This document shows, in pieces, positions 35,632 through 45,167 of a DNA stretch of 64,000 nt. Source of the stretch: Candidatus Nanopelagicus hibericus (lineage in GTDB: Bacteria > Actinomycetota > Actinomycetes > Nanopelagicales > Nanopelagicaceae); the NCBI RefSeq assembly GCF_002288005.1, contig NZ_CP016771.1:806001-870000 (forward strand), given 5' to 3'. The first letter of the stretch is position 1. Each line of letters opens with the position of its first letter. A program made the translations under genes and the position numbers. A model generated the notes under the pieces. The model worked only from the letters and a program-made list of their open reading frames with translations. It searched no databases and was not told the origin of the DNA.

Positions 35632-36954
35632 ATGACAACACTGGAACGTACGCTGGGCTTGCGCTCAGTTGTGCTTTTCGGCCTGGCTTATATGACACCA
35701 ATTATTGTTCTTGGAATATTTGGTATCACGGCCGATCTAACCTTTGGAGCAAGCGCTGGTGCATATGCGCTTGGTTTGATTGCAATGCTCTTTACTGCAT
35801 ACTCATACGGACAGCTGGCTCGGGTATTCCCTGTTGCCGGCTCTGCTTATACCTACGTTCGTAAATCCATCAATGATCATCTTGGATTTTTGGTTGGCTG
35901 GGCAATTTTGCTCGACTACCTATTCTTGCCGATGGTTATTTGGCTAATTGGAGGTGCTTATCTACAAGCGCAATTCCCATCAATTCCATTTGCAATTTGG
36001 ATTCTTCTATTTATTGCACTTACAACCGCACTAAATATTATTGGTTTTAAAGTCGCAGATAAAGCAAATTTTGCACTGATGGCCTTCCAAAGTTTGGTGA
36101 TGATTATTTTCATCGGACTTTGTATCGCTTACGTTGCTGGTGGTGATGGTGCGGGAACCTTATTCTCAGTTGAGCCGTTTTATGCCAACACAACTACCTG
36201 GACCGCTCTAACAGCAGGAGCTGCAGTTTCTGCTTATTCATTCCTTGGATTTGATGCGGTCACTACATTGACCGAAGAGACAAAGGATCCAAAGAACACT
36301 ATTCCAAGAGCAATCATGCTGGTTGCATTAATTGGCGGTGCAATATTCATAGTGACTGCTTACTTCACTACTTTGGCAAAACCAGGAAATGAATTTGAAG
36401 AAGTTGGTTCTGCTGCATTTGAGATTGCAAAAATGATTGGCGGTGCCTTCTTTAGCTCAGTATTCGTTGCTGGTTTAGTTGTAGGCCAATTCGCTAGCGG
36501 GCTTGCAGCTCAAGCGAGTGCCAGTCGATTGATCTTTGCAATGGGTCGCGATGGAGTTCTTCCTAAGGGCCTTTTTGCGAAATTAAACGATGCATATAAG
36601 ACGCCAGTTCCTGCAATTATTGCCGTAGGAGTAGTTGGCCTCCTGGCGCTCCGGTTAGATATTGCAACTTCAACTTCATTTATTAGCTTTGGTGCATTTA
36701 CCGCATTTACCTTGGTAAATATCTCAGTCATAGCTTATTACCTGAAGAACAAAAGCTCAGATAAGAACATCTTAGGATGGGTACTTATACCTATTATCGG
36801 AGCAGCAGCTGATGCATATCTGCTTATGCAATTAGATGATAATGCAAAACGACTTGGGTTAATTTGGCTAGGGATAGGAATCGTACTTCTGATAGTAATT
36901 ACTAAGGGATTACGTCAGAAACCTCCTCAGATGAGCGATCCAGTTGGTATGTAA
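35632..36954 (+). CDS. APC-family amino acid/amine permease
   Basis: A 440-residue transporter with about twelve transmembrane helices. The first helix has the APC substrate-binding pattern (VVLFGLAYMTPIIVLGIFGI), and GSAYTYVRKSINDHLGFLVGW and AYSFLGFDAVTTLTEETKDPK are family motifs. It resembles the PuuP/YeeF-like putrescine and amino-acid importers. AAGGAG lies eight bases before the ATG. Cotranscription with the nitrilase-fold enzyme suggests it imports that enzyme's substrate or removes its product. A two-way terminator follows. Confidence 0.85.
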   Translation: MTTLERTLGLRSVVLFGLAYMTPIIVLGIFGITADLTFGASAGAYALGLIAMLFTAYSYGQLARVFPVAGSAYTYVRKSINDHLGFLVGWAILLDYLFLPMVIWLIGGAYLQAQFPSIPFAIWILLFIALTTALNIIGFKVADKANFALMAFQSLVMIIFIGLCIAYVAGGDGAGTLFSVEPFYANTTTWTALTAGAAVSAYSFLGFDAVTTLTEETKDPKNTIPRAIMLVALIGGAIFIVTAYFTTLAKPGNEFEEVGSAAFEIAKMIGGAFFSSVFVAGLVVGQFASGLAAQASASRLIFAMGRDGVLPKGLFAKLNDAYKTPVPAIIAVGVVGLLALRLDIATSTSFISFGAFTAFTLVNISVIAYYLKNKSSDKNILGWVLIPIIGAAADAYLLMQLDDNAKRLGLIWLGIGIVLLIVITKGLRQKPPQMSDPVGM

Positions 36955-36966
36955 GACTAAATAAGC

Positions 36967-37007
36967 AAAAAATGAGGTGGGCCCAAAAAAGGCTCACCTC
37001 ATTTTTT
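36967..37007. terminator. Bidirectional intrinsic terminator between APC permease and aldehyde dehydrogenase
   Basis: AAAAAATGAGGTG and its exact complement CACCTCATTTTTT flank a short inner GCC/GGC pair and an A-rich loop. T-runs follow on both strands, so it can end the plus-strand permease transcript and the minus-strand aldehyde dehydrogenase-side read-through from the other direction. Confidence 0.93.
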
Positions 37008-37065
37008 ATGTAATCTATTAAAACACTAGTGAGTAGTGGTTAGGGTTAGCTAAGAATTTTATTAA

Positions 37066-38493
37066 TTAGGCGTTGAGGTTTGTCATCACATGTTTGATTC
37101 GGGTGTACTCCTCAAATCCATAAGCAGAAAGGTCCTTGCCTGTACCTGAGTGCTTAAATCCCCCGTGTGGCATCTCTGCCACCATTGGAATATGGGTGTT
37201 GATCCACACGCAACCAAAGTCAAAGGCCTTGGCCATACGCATTGCCCGGCCATGATCCTTAGTCCAAACACTTGAGGCCAATCCATACTTAACTCCATTG
37301 GCGTAACGAACAGCCTGGGCCTCATCGGTGAACTTTTGCACAGTAATAACTGGCCCAAATATCTCACTTTGAATCATCTCATCATCTTGTTTTAGATCTG
37401 CCACCACAGTTGGATTCCAGAAGTAGCCAGGGCCTTTAATTGCACTTCCACCAGCAGTAACTCTGGCGTGAGTTGGTACCCGATCTAAGAATCCTTGCAC
37501 TCTTGCTAATTGATTTGCGTTATTAACTGGACCAACTAATACATCTTCATGTGGCATACCAACCTTAATAACATTTTTTGCTTGCTCAGAAAGCAAGGCC
37601 ACCACATCATCATAAGCACTTGCCTCAACTATTACCCTAGTTGCTGCGGTGCAATCTTGACCGGCGTTAAAGTAACCAGCCACTGCAATCCACTCACACG
37701 CTGCCTGCAAATTAGCATCATCAAAGATCACTACCGGTGCCTTGCCACCTAACTCAAGGTGCAACTTCTTTAAATCTTTAGCAGCACTTCCTGCCACCTC
37801 CATACCAGCTCGCACTGAACCAGTAATAGAGACCATCTGTGGAATCTCATGTTCAACTAATGCCCGACCAGTATCGCGATCACCAATTACTACATTGATT
37901 ACACCCTCTGGTAAAAACTCCTGCATCAACTCTGCCATCCAAAGAGTTGAAACTGGTGTGGTATCACTTGGCTTTAACACCACTGTATTTCCTGCAGCAA
38001 TAGCAGGTGCCCACTTCCAAACCGCCATCATCATTGGATAATTCCATGGTGTTACCTGCGCACAAACTCCAATTGGCTCTCGTCGTATAAAAGATGTGTG
38101 CCCTTTAAAGTATTCAGCTGCAGATTTTCCCTCTAGATTTCTAGCAGCCCCTGCGAAAAATCTAATTTGATCAAGCATCGGACCAATTTCCTCTGCCCGA
38201 GTTACCGCAATTGGTTTACCGGTATTTTCAGATTCAATTCCAATGAGCTCTTCACTTCGCGCCTCTATTGCATCCGCAATTTTATTTATCGCTTTCTGGC
38301 GCTCACCTGGAGTGGACTCCTTCCAAACCTCAAAGGCACCTGCTGCAGATTTCATAGCCTTATCAACATCGGCGGCATTTGATACTGGCGCTTTAGCGAA
38401 TACCTCCCCAGTTGATGGATTTATTAAATCCTGCACCTTATCTGAGGTAGCACTTACTTTTTTTCCATTTATAAAATTTTGCAAAGTTTTCAA
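37066..38493 (-). CDS. Aldehyde dehydrogenase, probably gamma-aminobutyraldehyde type
   Basis: A 475-residue NAD(P)-dependent aldehyde dehydrogenase. Visible features are VTPWNYPMMMAVWKWAPA near residue 141, the glycine pair in SITGSVRAG, the catalytic Glu in LELGGKAP and catalytic Cys in FNAGQDCTAATRV. The sequence resembles aminobutyraldehyde/betaine-aldehyde dehydrogenases such as PatD or PuuC, and with gabT it could complete oxidation of 4-aminobutanal to GABA and then succinate semialdehyde. The start is TTG at 38493 with a perfect AAGGAG six bases upstream; the nearby ATG is followed directly by a stop. Confidence 0.85.
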   Translation of the reverse strand: MKTLQNFINGKKVSATSDKVQDLINPSTGEVFAKAPVSNAADVDKAMKSAAGAFEVWKESTPGERQKAINKIADAIEARSEELIGIESENTGKPIAVTRAEEIGPMLDQIRFFAGAARNLEGKSAAEYFKGHTSFIRREPIGVCAQVTPWNYPMMMAVWKWAPAIAAGNTVVLKPSDTTPVSTLWMAELMQEFLPEGVINVVIGDRDTGRALVEHEIPQMVSITGSVRAGMEVAGSAAKDLKKLHLELGGKAPVVIFDDANLQAACEWIAVAGYFNAGQDCTAATRVIVEASAYDDVVALLSEQAKNVIKVGMPHEDVLVGPVNNANQLARVQGFLDRVPTHARVTAGGSAIKGPGYFWNPTVVADLKQDDEMIQSEIFGPVITVQKFTDEAQAVRYANGVKYGLASSVWTKDHGRAMRMAKAFDFGCVWINTHIPMVAEMPHGGFKHSGTGKDLSAYGFEEYTRIKHVMTNLNA

Positions 38494-38561
38494 TTACATC
38501 TCCTTGGGTGCTGAGTTAAGTAAAGTCTAGTAATTACCGGAATCCTTATCAAGAGTTTGTT

Positions 38562-39677
38562 CTACTCGTTGGAGTTGTTACTCAACTGTGATGCTGCAAG
38601 TTGCCCACAGGCACCATCAATCTCACGTCCTCTGGTATCTCGCACCGTTACCGGCACGCCATATCCTTCTAATGTTTCAACAAAAGCTGCCTCATCCTCA
38701 TGCCGGGATGCGGTCCACTTTGATCCTGGCGTTGGGTTTAATGGAATTAAATTCACATGAGCATTTTTATTTTTCAGCAATCTGCCCAACAAATCTGCCC
38801 GCCACACTTGATCATTAATATCTCTAATTAATGCGTACTCAATTGAGTATCTCCTACCAGTCTTTGCTTCATACTTATCAGCAGCTTGTAATACCTCTTT
38901 TACCTTCCATCTTGAGTTAACTGGCACCAATGTGTCACGGAGTTCATCATCTGGGGTGTGTAATGAGATGGCAAGTGTTACTGGTAGATCCTCTTCAATT
39001 AACTTCTCGATTCCAGTTACTAAGCCAACCGTTGAAAGGGTCACAGATCTTGCGCCAATTCCCAAACCATTAGGTTGCGGATTTGTAATATTCCTTATTG
39101 ACTGCATCACCGCTTTGTAATTTGCCATTGGCTCACCCATTCCCATGAAGACCACATTTGATAATCGAGTAGGACCTCCTGGTAACTCACCTAAATCACA
39201 TGCCTTAGCTGCCATCACTACCTGAGCGGTTATCTCACCAGCGGTTAAATTTCTAGTTAACCCTGCCTGCCCGGTGGCACAAAATGGACAGCCCATGCCG
39301 CAACCAGCTTGAGATGAGATACAAACAGTAGTGCGGTCGGTATAGCGCATCAAGACCGATTCAACTAAGACTCCATCATGTAAACGCCATAAATCTTTTC
39401 TAGTTTTGCCACCATCGCAGGTAACTGATTTAACTAGCGTTAATAACTTTGGTAAAAAAGCATCAGCCAGTGACTTGCGTAGCTCTTTTGGAATATCGGT
39501 AAAACTTTCTACATCATCATTGTGATGGGTAAAAAAATGCACCGCTAACTGATTTGCTCTAAAGGCTGGCAAACCTAACTCTTCAGCCCGGACTTTTCGC
39601 TCTGCCACAGTTAAATCTGCTAGATGTACTGGACTCTTCTTCTTAACAGCAGGAGCATCAAATACTAAATCAACCAC
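38562..39677 (-). CDS. rlmN: Dual-specificity RNA methyltransferase RlmN
   Basis: A 371-residue radical-SAM enzyme that methylates C2 of A2503 in 23S rRNA and A37 of some tRNAs. The cluster motif CGMGCPFC lies near residue 127 after [20 protein letters not shown] and [10 protein letters not shown] follow, and the C-terminal active-site cysteine is in [12 protein letters not shown]. The GTG start shares one base with the cdsA stop (TAGTG). It is the last gene of the rpsB-to-rlmN series. Confidence 0.95.
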   Translation of the reverse strand: MVDLVFDAPAVKKKSPVHLADLTVAERKVRAEELGLPAFRANQLAVHFFTHHNDDVESFTDIPKELRKSLADAFLPKLLTLVKSVTCDGGKTRKDLWRLHDGVLVESVLMRYTDRTTVCISSQAGCGMGCPFCATGQAGLTRNLTAGEITAQVVMAAKACDLGELPGGPTRLSNVVFMGMGEPMANYKAVMQSIRNITNPQPNGLGIGARSVTLSTVGLVTGIEKLIEEDLPVTLAISLHTPDDELRDTLVPVNSRWKVKEVLQAADKYEAKTGRRYSIEYALIRDINDQVWRADLLGRLLKNKNAHVNLIPLNPTPGSKWTASRHEDEAAFVETLEGYGVPVTVRDTRGREIDGACGQLAASQLSNNSNE

Positions 39678-40525
39678 TATAAGTACCGATTAATTAGCTC
39701 AAATGCAAACCAAACAGCTGGGGCGGTAAAGAGAGCAGAATCTAGCCGATCCATTATGCCGCCATGGCCGGGAAGTAAATTAGACATATCTTTAATAGCT
39801 AGATCACGTTTAATTGCCGATTCAATTAGATCGCCACAGGTAGCAGTTACTACACACATTAATCCAATCACCGCTCCTACAAACCATGCAGTTTCAAAAA
39901 AGTAATGAAAGGTTGCAGCCCCACCAACAACTGCAGCCACTGCGCCGCCAATTAATCCTTCCCAACTTTTCTTAGGGCTTATTTTTGGTGCCAACTTATG
40001 TTTTCCGATTGCAATACCGGTGAAGTAGGCGAATGTGTCATTGCAGGCAATTAAAGCAACCAGGGCAAAAATTCGAGTAGGACCATCTTCATGGTTTGCA
40101 AGCAAAAGAATAAATCCACCTAAAACTGCTAAGTAGAAGGTGATAAATACTGCTGAGGTTGAGCGCTTAATAAAGTCACTCTGCGATATAAGTAATAAGG
40201 TAAACATTAAAATCGGTATGGTAAGTCCAGCTGAAACCGCCAGTCCTTGGGTATTTCCAAACCAGGTAGCAAACAGTAAAACGGATGCTGCGCTCATCAA
40301 TGCTAAATCTGGTAATTCAATTCCACCAGTGCGATAAGCGTGGGCTAACTCCCTGACTCCCAGCATGATTACCACCCAAATTAATAGAAAAAACAGCAAT
40401 GGCTCAATGATTATTGAGCCGAAGATCAAGCCCAACAGAAATAATGAAACAAAAATGGATGGTAGTAGTTTTCGACCTGCGCGTTTGTTTATTGCATCAT
40501 TTATAGCGTGCAGATCCGCCATCAT
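39677..40525 (-). CDS. cdsA: Phosphatidate cytidylyltransferase
   Basis: A 282-residue polytopic membrane enzyme that makes CDP-diacylglycerol, the substrate of pgsA. The CdsA signature is complete near the C-terminus: [19 protein letters not shown] then [23 protein letters not shown] precedes it. The ATG shares one base with the frr stop (TAATG). A second in-frame ATG follows at once. Confidence 0.94.
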   Translation of the reverse strand: MMADLHAINDAINKRAGRKLLPSIFVSLFLLGLIFGSIIIEPLLFFLLIWVVIMLGVRELAHAYRTGGIELPDLALMSAASVLLFATWFGNTQGLAVSAGLTIPILMFTLLLISQSDFIKRSTSAVFITFYLAVLGGFILLLANHEDGPTRIFALVALIACNDTFAYFTGIAIGKHKLAPKISPKKSWEGLIGGAVAAVVGGAATFHYFFETAWFVGAVIGLMCVVTATCGDLIESAIKRDLAIKDMSNLLPGHGGIMDRLDSALFTAPAVWFAFELINRYL

Positions 40526-41088
40526 TAAACCTCTAGCAACTCAGCTTCTTTATGCTTTAACAACTCATCAATCTTGGCCACATGATCACTGGTAGTTTTT
40601 TCTAACTCTTTTTCTGCTCTTGCCAAATCATCTTTACCAACCTTGCCATCTTTTTCAAACTTTTCCATTGCCTCTTTCGCAGCCCGCCTGATAGCACGAA
40701 TGGCAACCTTTGAATCCTCTGCTTTTCCCCTTGCCACCTTAATAAACTCTTTACGTCTCTCCTCAGTTAATTGCGGGAAATTGACTCTAATCACATTGCC
40801 ATCTGAGCCCGGATTTACCCCTAAGTCAGAATCTCTAATTGCTTTTTCAATCGCCGCCATGGCGCCCTTGTCATAAGGAGTAATCATGGCAAGACGAGCC
40901 TCTGGAACTTGAACTGTTGCAAGTTGTGAAAGTGGTGTGCCAGTTCCGTAGTAATCAACCATTAACTTAGCAAACATTGCCGGGTGCGCTCTGCCAGTTC
41001 TGATCGTGGCGAAATCCTCTTTAGCAACCTCAATTGCTTTATTCATTTTAGTGTTGCACTCTGCCAGTGAGGTAGTTAAATCTGCCAT
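40525..41088 (-). CDS. frr: Ribosome recycling factor
   Basis: A 187-residue factor that splits post-termination ribosomes with EF-G. Typical sequence: MNKAIEVAKEDFATIRTGRAHP near the N-terminus, YYGTGTPLSQLATVQVPEARL, VIRVNFPQLTEERRKEF, and the closing coiled coil. I chose ATG at 41088 because GGGAG lies nine bases before it and the protein then matches family length; the longer reading frame (to 41127) adds 13 residues with no support. Confidence 0.96.
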   Translation of the reverse strand: MADLTTSLAECNTKMNKAIEVAKEDFATIRTGRAHPAMFAKLMVDYYGTGTPLSQLATVQVPEARLAMITPYDKGAMAAIEKAIRDSDLGVNPGSDGNVIRVNFPQLTEERRKEFIKVARGKAEDSKVAIRAIRRAAKEAMEKFEKDGKVGKDDLARAEKELEKTTSDHVAKIDELLKHKEAELLEV

Positions 41089-41151
41089 TTTATTTACTCC
41101 CTTTATTAAATCACACTCTACTAGCAATCTAGCAGAGTGGGTAAATTAGGC

Positions 41152-41868
41152 TTAGGAAACTAAAGTTCCAATGCTCTCACCAGAGACCGCTCGCTTGATA
41201 TTGCCCTTATTTTTAAGATCAAAGATCACAATTGGCAGTTTGTTCTCACGGCATAGTGCAAATGCTGCGGCATCTGCCACCGCTAGTGATTTACTTAAAA
41301 CTTCATCAAAGGAAATTGAATCATATTTTTTCGCAGATTTGTCTTTGCGAGGATCAGCTGAGTAAACCCCATCCACGCCACTTTTTGCCAACAGCAGCGC
41401 CTGCACACCAATCTCAAGTGCTCTTTGAGCTGCAACTGTGTCGGTAGTAAAAAATGGCATACCAGCACCGGCACCAAAAATTACAACTCTTCCTTTTTCT
41501 AAATGTCTGATTGCTCGACGTGGCACATATGGCTCTGCCACCTGTCCCATTGTGATTGCAGTTTGAACCCGGGTTTCAATTCCCTCTTTTTCTAAGAAAT
41601 CTTGTAGCGCTAAACAATTCATTACTGTGCCCAGCATTCCCATGTAATCTGCCCTGGCGCGATCCATGCCCCGTTGTTGCAGCTCTGCGCCTCTAAAGTA
41701 ATTTCCACCGCCAACTACTACTGCAATCTGAGTACCAGCTCTCACCACCTCAGCGATTTGATTGGCTACATCATGAACTACATCAGGATCTACTCCGATG
41801 CCTTTTTCACCACCAAATACTTCACCAGATAATTTAAGAAGCACTCGTTTATATCCCTTGCGTGACAT
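41152..41868 (-). CDS. pyrH: Uridylate kinase (UMP kinase)
   Basis: A 238-residue amino-acid-kinase-fold enzyme converting UMP to UDP. Signatures are [12 protein letters not shown] at the N-terminus, [34 protein letters not shown], and [23 protein letters not shown] at 41868 is preferred over GTG at 41874 because GGAAGGAG stands five bases before the ATG and would abut the GTG. It follows tsf by 34 bases. Confidence 0.96.
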   Translation of the reverse strand: MSRKGYKRVLLKLSGEVFGGEKGIGVDPDVVHDVANQIAEVVRAGTQIAVVVGGGNYFRGAELQQRGMDRARADYMGMLGTVMNCLALQDFLEKEGIETRVQTAITMGQVAEPYVPRRAIRHLEKGRVVIFGAGAGMPFFTTDTVAAQRALEIGVQALLLAKSGVDGVYSADPRKDKSAKKYDSISFDEVLSKSLAVADAAAFALCRENKLPIVIFDLKNKGNIKRAVSGESIGTLVS

Positions 41869-41902
41869 GAGCACTCCTTCCCTAATTATGGTGTTGAAAA
41901 GT

Positions 41903-42730
41903 TTACTGTCCTACCCGGAATCTATTAAAGGTGGACACGGCAGTCTTCGCCTCATCTAAAATTTGCTGCACGGTTTTCTTGGCATCCTTGGCAAATGCTT
42001 GCTCTAGAAGTGAAACCTCTTTCACAAAGCCAGTAACTCGACCTTCAACAATTTTGGCAATTGAGGCCTCTGGTTTTCCTTCACCACGCGCTGTCTCCTC
42101 CGCTAACCTGCGCTCCTTTGCGATCTCATCAGCTGGCACTTGATCCCGGCTGACATAAACAGGTGCGAAGGCGGCAATATGTTGGGCAATATCTTTTCCA
42201 ACAATTTCAGCTGCATTTTTTAATTGCACCAAAACACCAACCTGTGGTGGTAGATCAGGGGATGTCTTATGTAGATATAAAGAGACTGGTGAACCAGTTA
42301 AAACACTAATTCGCTTGATCTCAATCTTCTCCCCCAACATCGCATTGCCCTCATCAATTACCTCTTGCACAGTTTGGCCTGATGAAAGTTTTGATGATGA
42401 AAACTTATCAAGCTCGGCAATCTTTGATGTTGATAAATGATTCAGTAGTTGGTCGGCAAGAGCTTGAAACTTATCCCCTTTTGCCACGAAATCAGTTTCA
42501 CAATTTAGTTCAAGCAGTACGCCAAGATCACCCTCTGCTTTACCAGCAACTAAACCATTTGAAGTGGCGCGTCCCTCGCGCTTGGTGACTCCTTTTTGAC
42601 CCTTGATGCGAATGATCTCTACCGCTTTTTGGTAATCACCATCTGCTTCATCCAATGCTTTTTTGCAATCAAGCATTCCGGCAGCGGTCTGCTCCCGTAA
42701 TTTCTTAACATCCTCTGCCGTATAAGCCAA
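41903..42730 (-). CDS. tsf: Elongation factor Ts
   Basis: A 275-residue nucleotide-exchange factor for EF-Tu. The N-terminal UBA-like module reads [25 protein letters not shown], then [29 protein letters not shown]-type sequence and a C-terminal dimer region. I place the start at TTG 42730, one base after the rpsB stop, because EF-Ts normally begins with Met-Ala just before this motif. The alternative GTG at 42739 overlaps rpsB by eight bases and adds three residues. Neither has a Shine-Dalgarno, so coupling to rpsB is likely. Confidence 0.93.
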   Translation of the reverse strand: MAYTAEDVKKLREQTAAGMLDCKKALDEADGDYQKAVEIIRIKGQKGVTKREGRATSNGLVAGKAEGDLGVLLELNCETDFVAKGDKFQALADQLLNHLSTSKIAELDKFSSSKLSSGQTVQEVIDEGNAMLGEKIEIKRISVLTGSPVSLYLHKTSPDLPPQVGVLVQLKNAAEIVGKDIAQHIAAFAPVYVSRDQVPADEIAKERRLAEETARGEGKPEASIAKIVEGRVTGFVKEVSLLEQAFAKDAKKTVQQILDEAKTAVSTFNRFRVGQ

Positions 42731-42731
42731 C

Positions 42732-43547
42732 TTATGCACCCGCTGTTTCAGTTGGTTCTTTAATTAAATCTTTCTCCCAGTCAGCAAGTGGTTGCTCTGC
42801 TGTTTTTTCAGCAGCTGCTGCTGCCTCTGCCGCTGCCTTGTCAGCAATCTTTGCCGCATTTGCTGAGCGAATTTGTAATCCAGCTGCAATTGCATCTGTC
42901 ATTACTCGGGTAAGGAGTGCGATGGAACGAATAGCATCATCATTTCCAGGAATCTTAAAATCAACCTCATCTGGATCACAGTTGGTGTCTAAAATGGCAA
43001 TTACTGGAATGCCAAGTTTCTTCGCCTCAGCAACTGCAATGTGCTCCTTCTTAGTATCAATAACCCAAATTGCCGCCGGCAACTTAGTCATATTGCGGAT
43101 TCCATCTAGGTTTTTGTTTAGCTTCTCGCGCTCACGGCGAAGTACTAGCAACTCTTTTTTAGTTAATAATTGATCATTGGCGTTTTCAAGCGCTTCTAAC
43201 TCTTTAAGTCTAAGTACTCGCTTATAGACAGTTGGAAAGTTGGTAAGCATTCCACCTAACCATCGCTCCGTTACATAAGGCATGTTGACTCGAGCAGATT
43301 GCTGCTTGATTGGCTCATGTGCTTGCTTCTTCGTGCCAACAAAAAGAATGTGGCCACCTTTAGCAACTGCATCTTTAATAAACTCATAAGCAGCATCAAT
43401 TAGCGCTAATGATTGTTGAATATCGATAATGTAGATACCGTTGCGCTCAGTAAAAATAAAGCGCTTCATCTTTGGATTCCATCGACGAGTCTGGTGACCA
43501 AAATGAACACCACTGTCGAGAAGTTCTCGCATTGTTACAACCGCCAT
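42732..43547 (-). CDS. rpsB: 30S ribosomal protein S2
   Basis: A 271-residue S2. Typical sequence: [24 protein letters not shown] at the start, [60 protein letters not shown], and an Ala/Glu-rich tail. I chose ATG at 43547 because AAGGAG lies nine bases upstream and the family start fits; the upstream in-frame extension to 43598 is leader. The leader has three hairpins. Confidence 0.97.
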   Translation of the reverse strand: MAVVTMRELLDSGVHFGHQTRRWNPKMKRFIFTERNGIYIIDIQQSLALIDAAYEFIKDAVAKGGHILFVGTKKQAHEPIKQQSARVNMPYVTERWLGGMLTNFPTVYKRVLRLKELEALENANDQLLTKKELLVLRREREKLNKNLDGIRNMTKLPAAIWVIDTKKEHIAVAEAKKLGIPVIAILDTNCDPDEVDFKIPGNDDAIRSIALLTRVMTDAIAAGLQIRSANAAKIADKAAAEAAAAAEKTAEQPLADWEKDLIKEPTETAGA

Positions 43548-43583
43548 GGCGGCACACTCCTTTTTCACTCCTTTATTTACCGC

Positions 43584-43680
43584 TGTGTTTTCACACATTT
43601 AGTAACAAAGAGCACTCGGTTTGTGATCAAGCAATTTGCTAGATCCCTAGCATCTAGAACCGAGTAGTTATTGCTAACTA
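43584..43680 (-). promoter_or_regulatory. Structured 5' leader of rpsB
   Basis: Three consecutive hairpins precede rpsB. They are GTGT-GAAA-ACAC (43584-43595, small), an eight-pair stem ACTCGGTT/AACCGAGT (43614-43665) enclosing GCTAG-GGAT-CTAGC, and TAGTTA-GCAA-TAACTA (43665-43680). No T-run follows any of them. Ribosomal protein S2 represses its own mRNA in other bacteria, so this is a plausible autoregulatory leader; I cannot assign it to a described leader family. Confidence 0.4.
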
Positions 43681-43856
43681 CACCGAACAGGTCCATAAGT
43701 TATTAATTAGTAATTAATTAATCACTTTAAGATACGTGAAGTCACGAAACTTTTGATTCCGTGCTGAGATGAATCCTACCTGAATATTTCTGCCCAATTT
43801 TCCACACCCAAACCCCCACCTACACGCAGAAATTACTGTTGCTGCAAGATTGGCAG
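43681..43856. other. Non-coding spacer upstream of rpsB and the small ORF
   Basis: AT-rich, with runs such as TTATTAATTAGTAATTAATT near 43700. It should hold the rpsB promoter (minus). A second reading frame here (to a stop near 43944) lacks a start codon and was not accepted. No tRNA, terminator or further hairpin was recognised. Confidence 0.5.
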
Positions 43857-44018
43857 GTGAAACTGACCTATCTAATCACCACCCCACTTACCACTTTGGC
43901 GATTGGACTAATAATTGGGGTTGGAATTGGGAATTATCAGGTAGTTGATTGTGAGGTAGTAAGTGAAAGTGGGTACTGCCAAAATCTAGGACCGGCTGAT
44001 CTGCGTCGCAGCTTTTAA
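43857..44018 (+). CDS. Possible small single-pass membrane protein, 53 aa
   Basis: A 53-codon plus-strand frame starting GTG. It encodes a short polar start, one clear hydrophobic helix (LAIGLIIGVGIG within about residues 5-27), and a polar tail with two cysteines ending GPADLRRSF. CAAGAT lies six bases before the GTG, near the leaderless pattern of this genome; no Shine-Dalgarno is seen. The end overlaps the convergent methyltransferase by 33 bases. I do not recognise the protein. Upstream TTG codons could extend it. It may be a chance ORF. Confidence 0.4.
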   Translation: MKLTYLITTPLTTLAIGLIIGVGIGNYQVVDCEVVSESGYCQNLGPADLRRSF

Positions 44019-45164
44019 CTCATCTGCTAGCAAATTTGCAAGGTATGGTTTTATCTGCCAATCATTGATCAATTGGTGAAACCTTTGTTTATCAAGATCA
44101 GAGGGCGCAGCGCCAGTTTTCACAGCTCTAATTAAAATGTTACGTGCAGTATGTTCTCCGCCAATAAACTCCACAATATCAACCCTAAAGCCAAGTAACT
44201 TTAAGATCTGCGCCCGCAGTGAATCAGTCATCAGATCAACCAACCGCTCTTTCACAAGTCCATACTTTGTTAATAATCCCCATGGTTCAGGTGACTCTTT
44301 GATCTGAGTTTGCAATTCATGCATACAACAAGGAGCAGCCATAATTACCTTGGCATCATTTTTCACCGCCCAATAAATTGCATCATCTGTGGCGGTGTCA
44401 CATGCGTGCAGTGCTATCGCAATATCAACTTTTTGATCTGGTGTATCAGCAATTTTGGCAGCTAGGAATTTGGCCTCAATTTTTAACTTAGCTGCCACCT
44501 TTTCATTATGTTGCTTAGAATCCTCTCGCTCATCTACCCCAAGAATTGATACTTTTTTGTACTTATCCTTCAAGAACTCCTGTAATGCAAAAGTAAGGTA
44601 TGCATGGCCACACCCTAGGTCAACAACTTTTATCTCATCGCCGGAGATTAAAGGGGTATTTAAAGTTTGATCAATTAACCGTAAAAACTCATCAACTTGT
44701 TTGTACTTATCCATTTTGCTGGGCTTAATTCGCCCCAAAATGTCTGCCATATCAAGTGCTTTGAAAACCTGATTTCCTTCGGCCAGCATCCGCTGCTTTT
44801 GCCGGTCATGAGCTAACTCTCTACTTAACTTCACCTTACTGACAGATAAAAGTGCCTCATCTTTTTTAGATACTTTTACTTGAAAGGATTCAGTTTCAGT
44901 ATCAACTAGCAGGTTGGCATAGCCAGAGTTAAGTAATTGCGCAAAATCAAAATCCGCTGCCACATTTTTGGTGAAATCTTTCTTGCCATCACTACTTATA
45001 ATTTGAAGCTTGACTCCATCTTTAAGCATTACTGGTTTGATATCAATCCTAAGATACTTGGGTTGCAGATTACGGCGTTGACCAGAGAGAACTGCTCTAA
45101 CAAATTGTGGTGATCTTATTTTTTCTACTAATTGCGCAATTGCATCTGGCAACTGAGTTTTCAT
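43986..45164 (-). CDS. SAM-dependent methyltransferase (Methyltransf_32-like)
   Basis: A 392-residue protein with a Rossmann methyltransferase domain in the second half: VVDLGCGHAYLTFALQEFL near residue 180 is the SAM-binding motif, LGVDEREDSKQHN follows, then ALHACDTATDDAIYWAVKN and the characteristic MAAPCCMHELQ. That His-Ala-Cys and Pro-Cys-Cys pattern is typical of the METTL25/GSTCD-like group, whose bacterial members are thought to modify RNA or protein. The substrate is unknown. The N-terminal 150 residues are not recognised. It starts three bases after the xerC stop. Confidence 0.78.
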   Translation of the reverse strand: MKTQLPDAIAQLVEKIRSPQFVRAVLSGQRRNLQPKYLRIDIKPVMLKDGVKLQIISSDGKKDFTKNVAADFDFAQLLNSGYANLLVDTETESFQVKVSKKDEALLSVSKVKLSRELAHDRQKQRMLAEGNQVFKALDMADILGRIKPSKMDKYKQVDEFLRLIDQTLNTPLISGDEIKVVDLGCGHAYLTFALQEFLKDKYKKVSILGVDEREDSKQHNEKVAAKLKIEAKFLAAKIADTPDQKVDIAIALHACDTATDDAIYWAVKNDAKVIMAAPCCMHELQTQIKESPEPWGLLTKYGLVKERLVDLMTDSLRAQILKLLGFRVDIVEFIGGEHTARNILIRAVKTGAAPSDLDKQRFHQLINDWQIKPYLANLLADELKAATQISRS

Positions 45165-45167
45165 TAG

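Noticed and set aside
27478-38493. Reading the polyamine genes as one operon
   Set aside because: Genes run plus, minus, plus and minus with a bidirectional terminator, so they form at least four transcripts.
43800-43946. Alternative open plus-strand frame rich in Trp and His upstream of the methyltransferase end
   Set aside because: No ATG or GTG start; the overlapping frame with a membrane helix is the better candidate.
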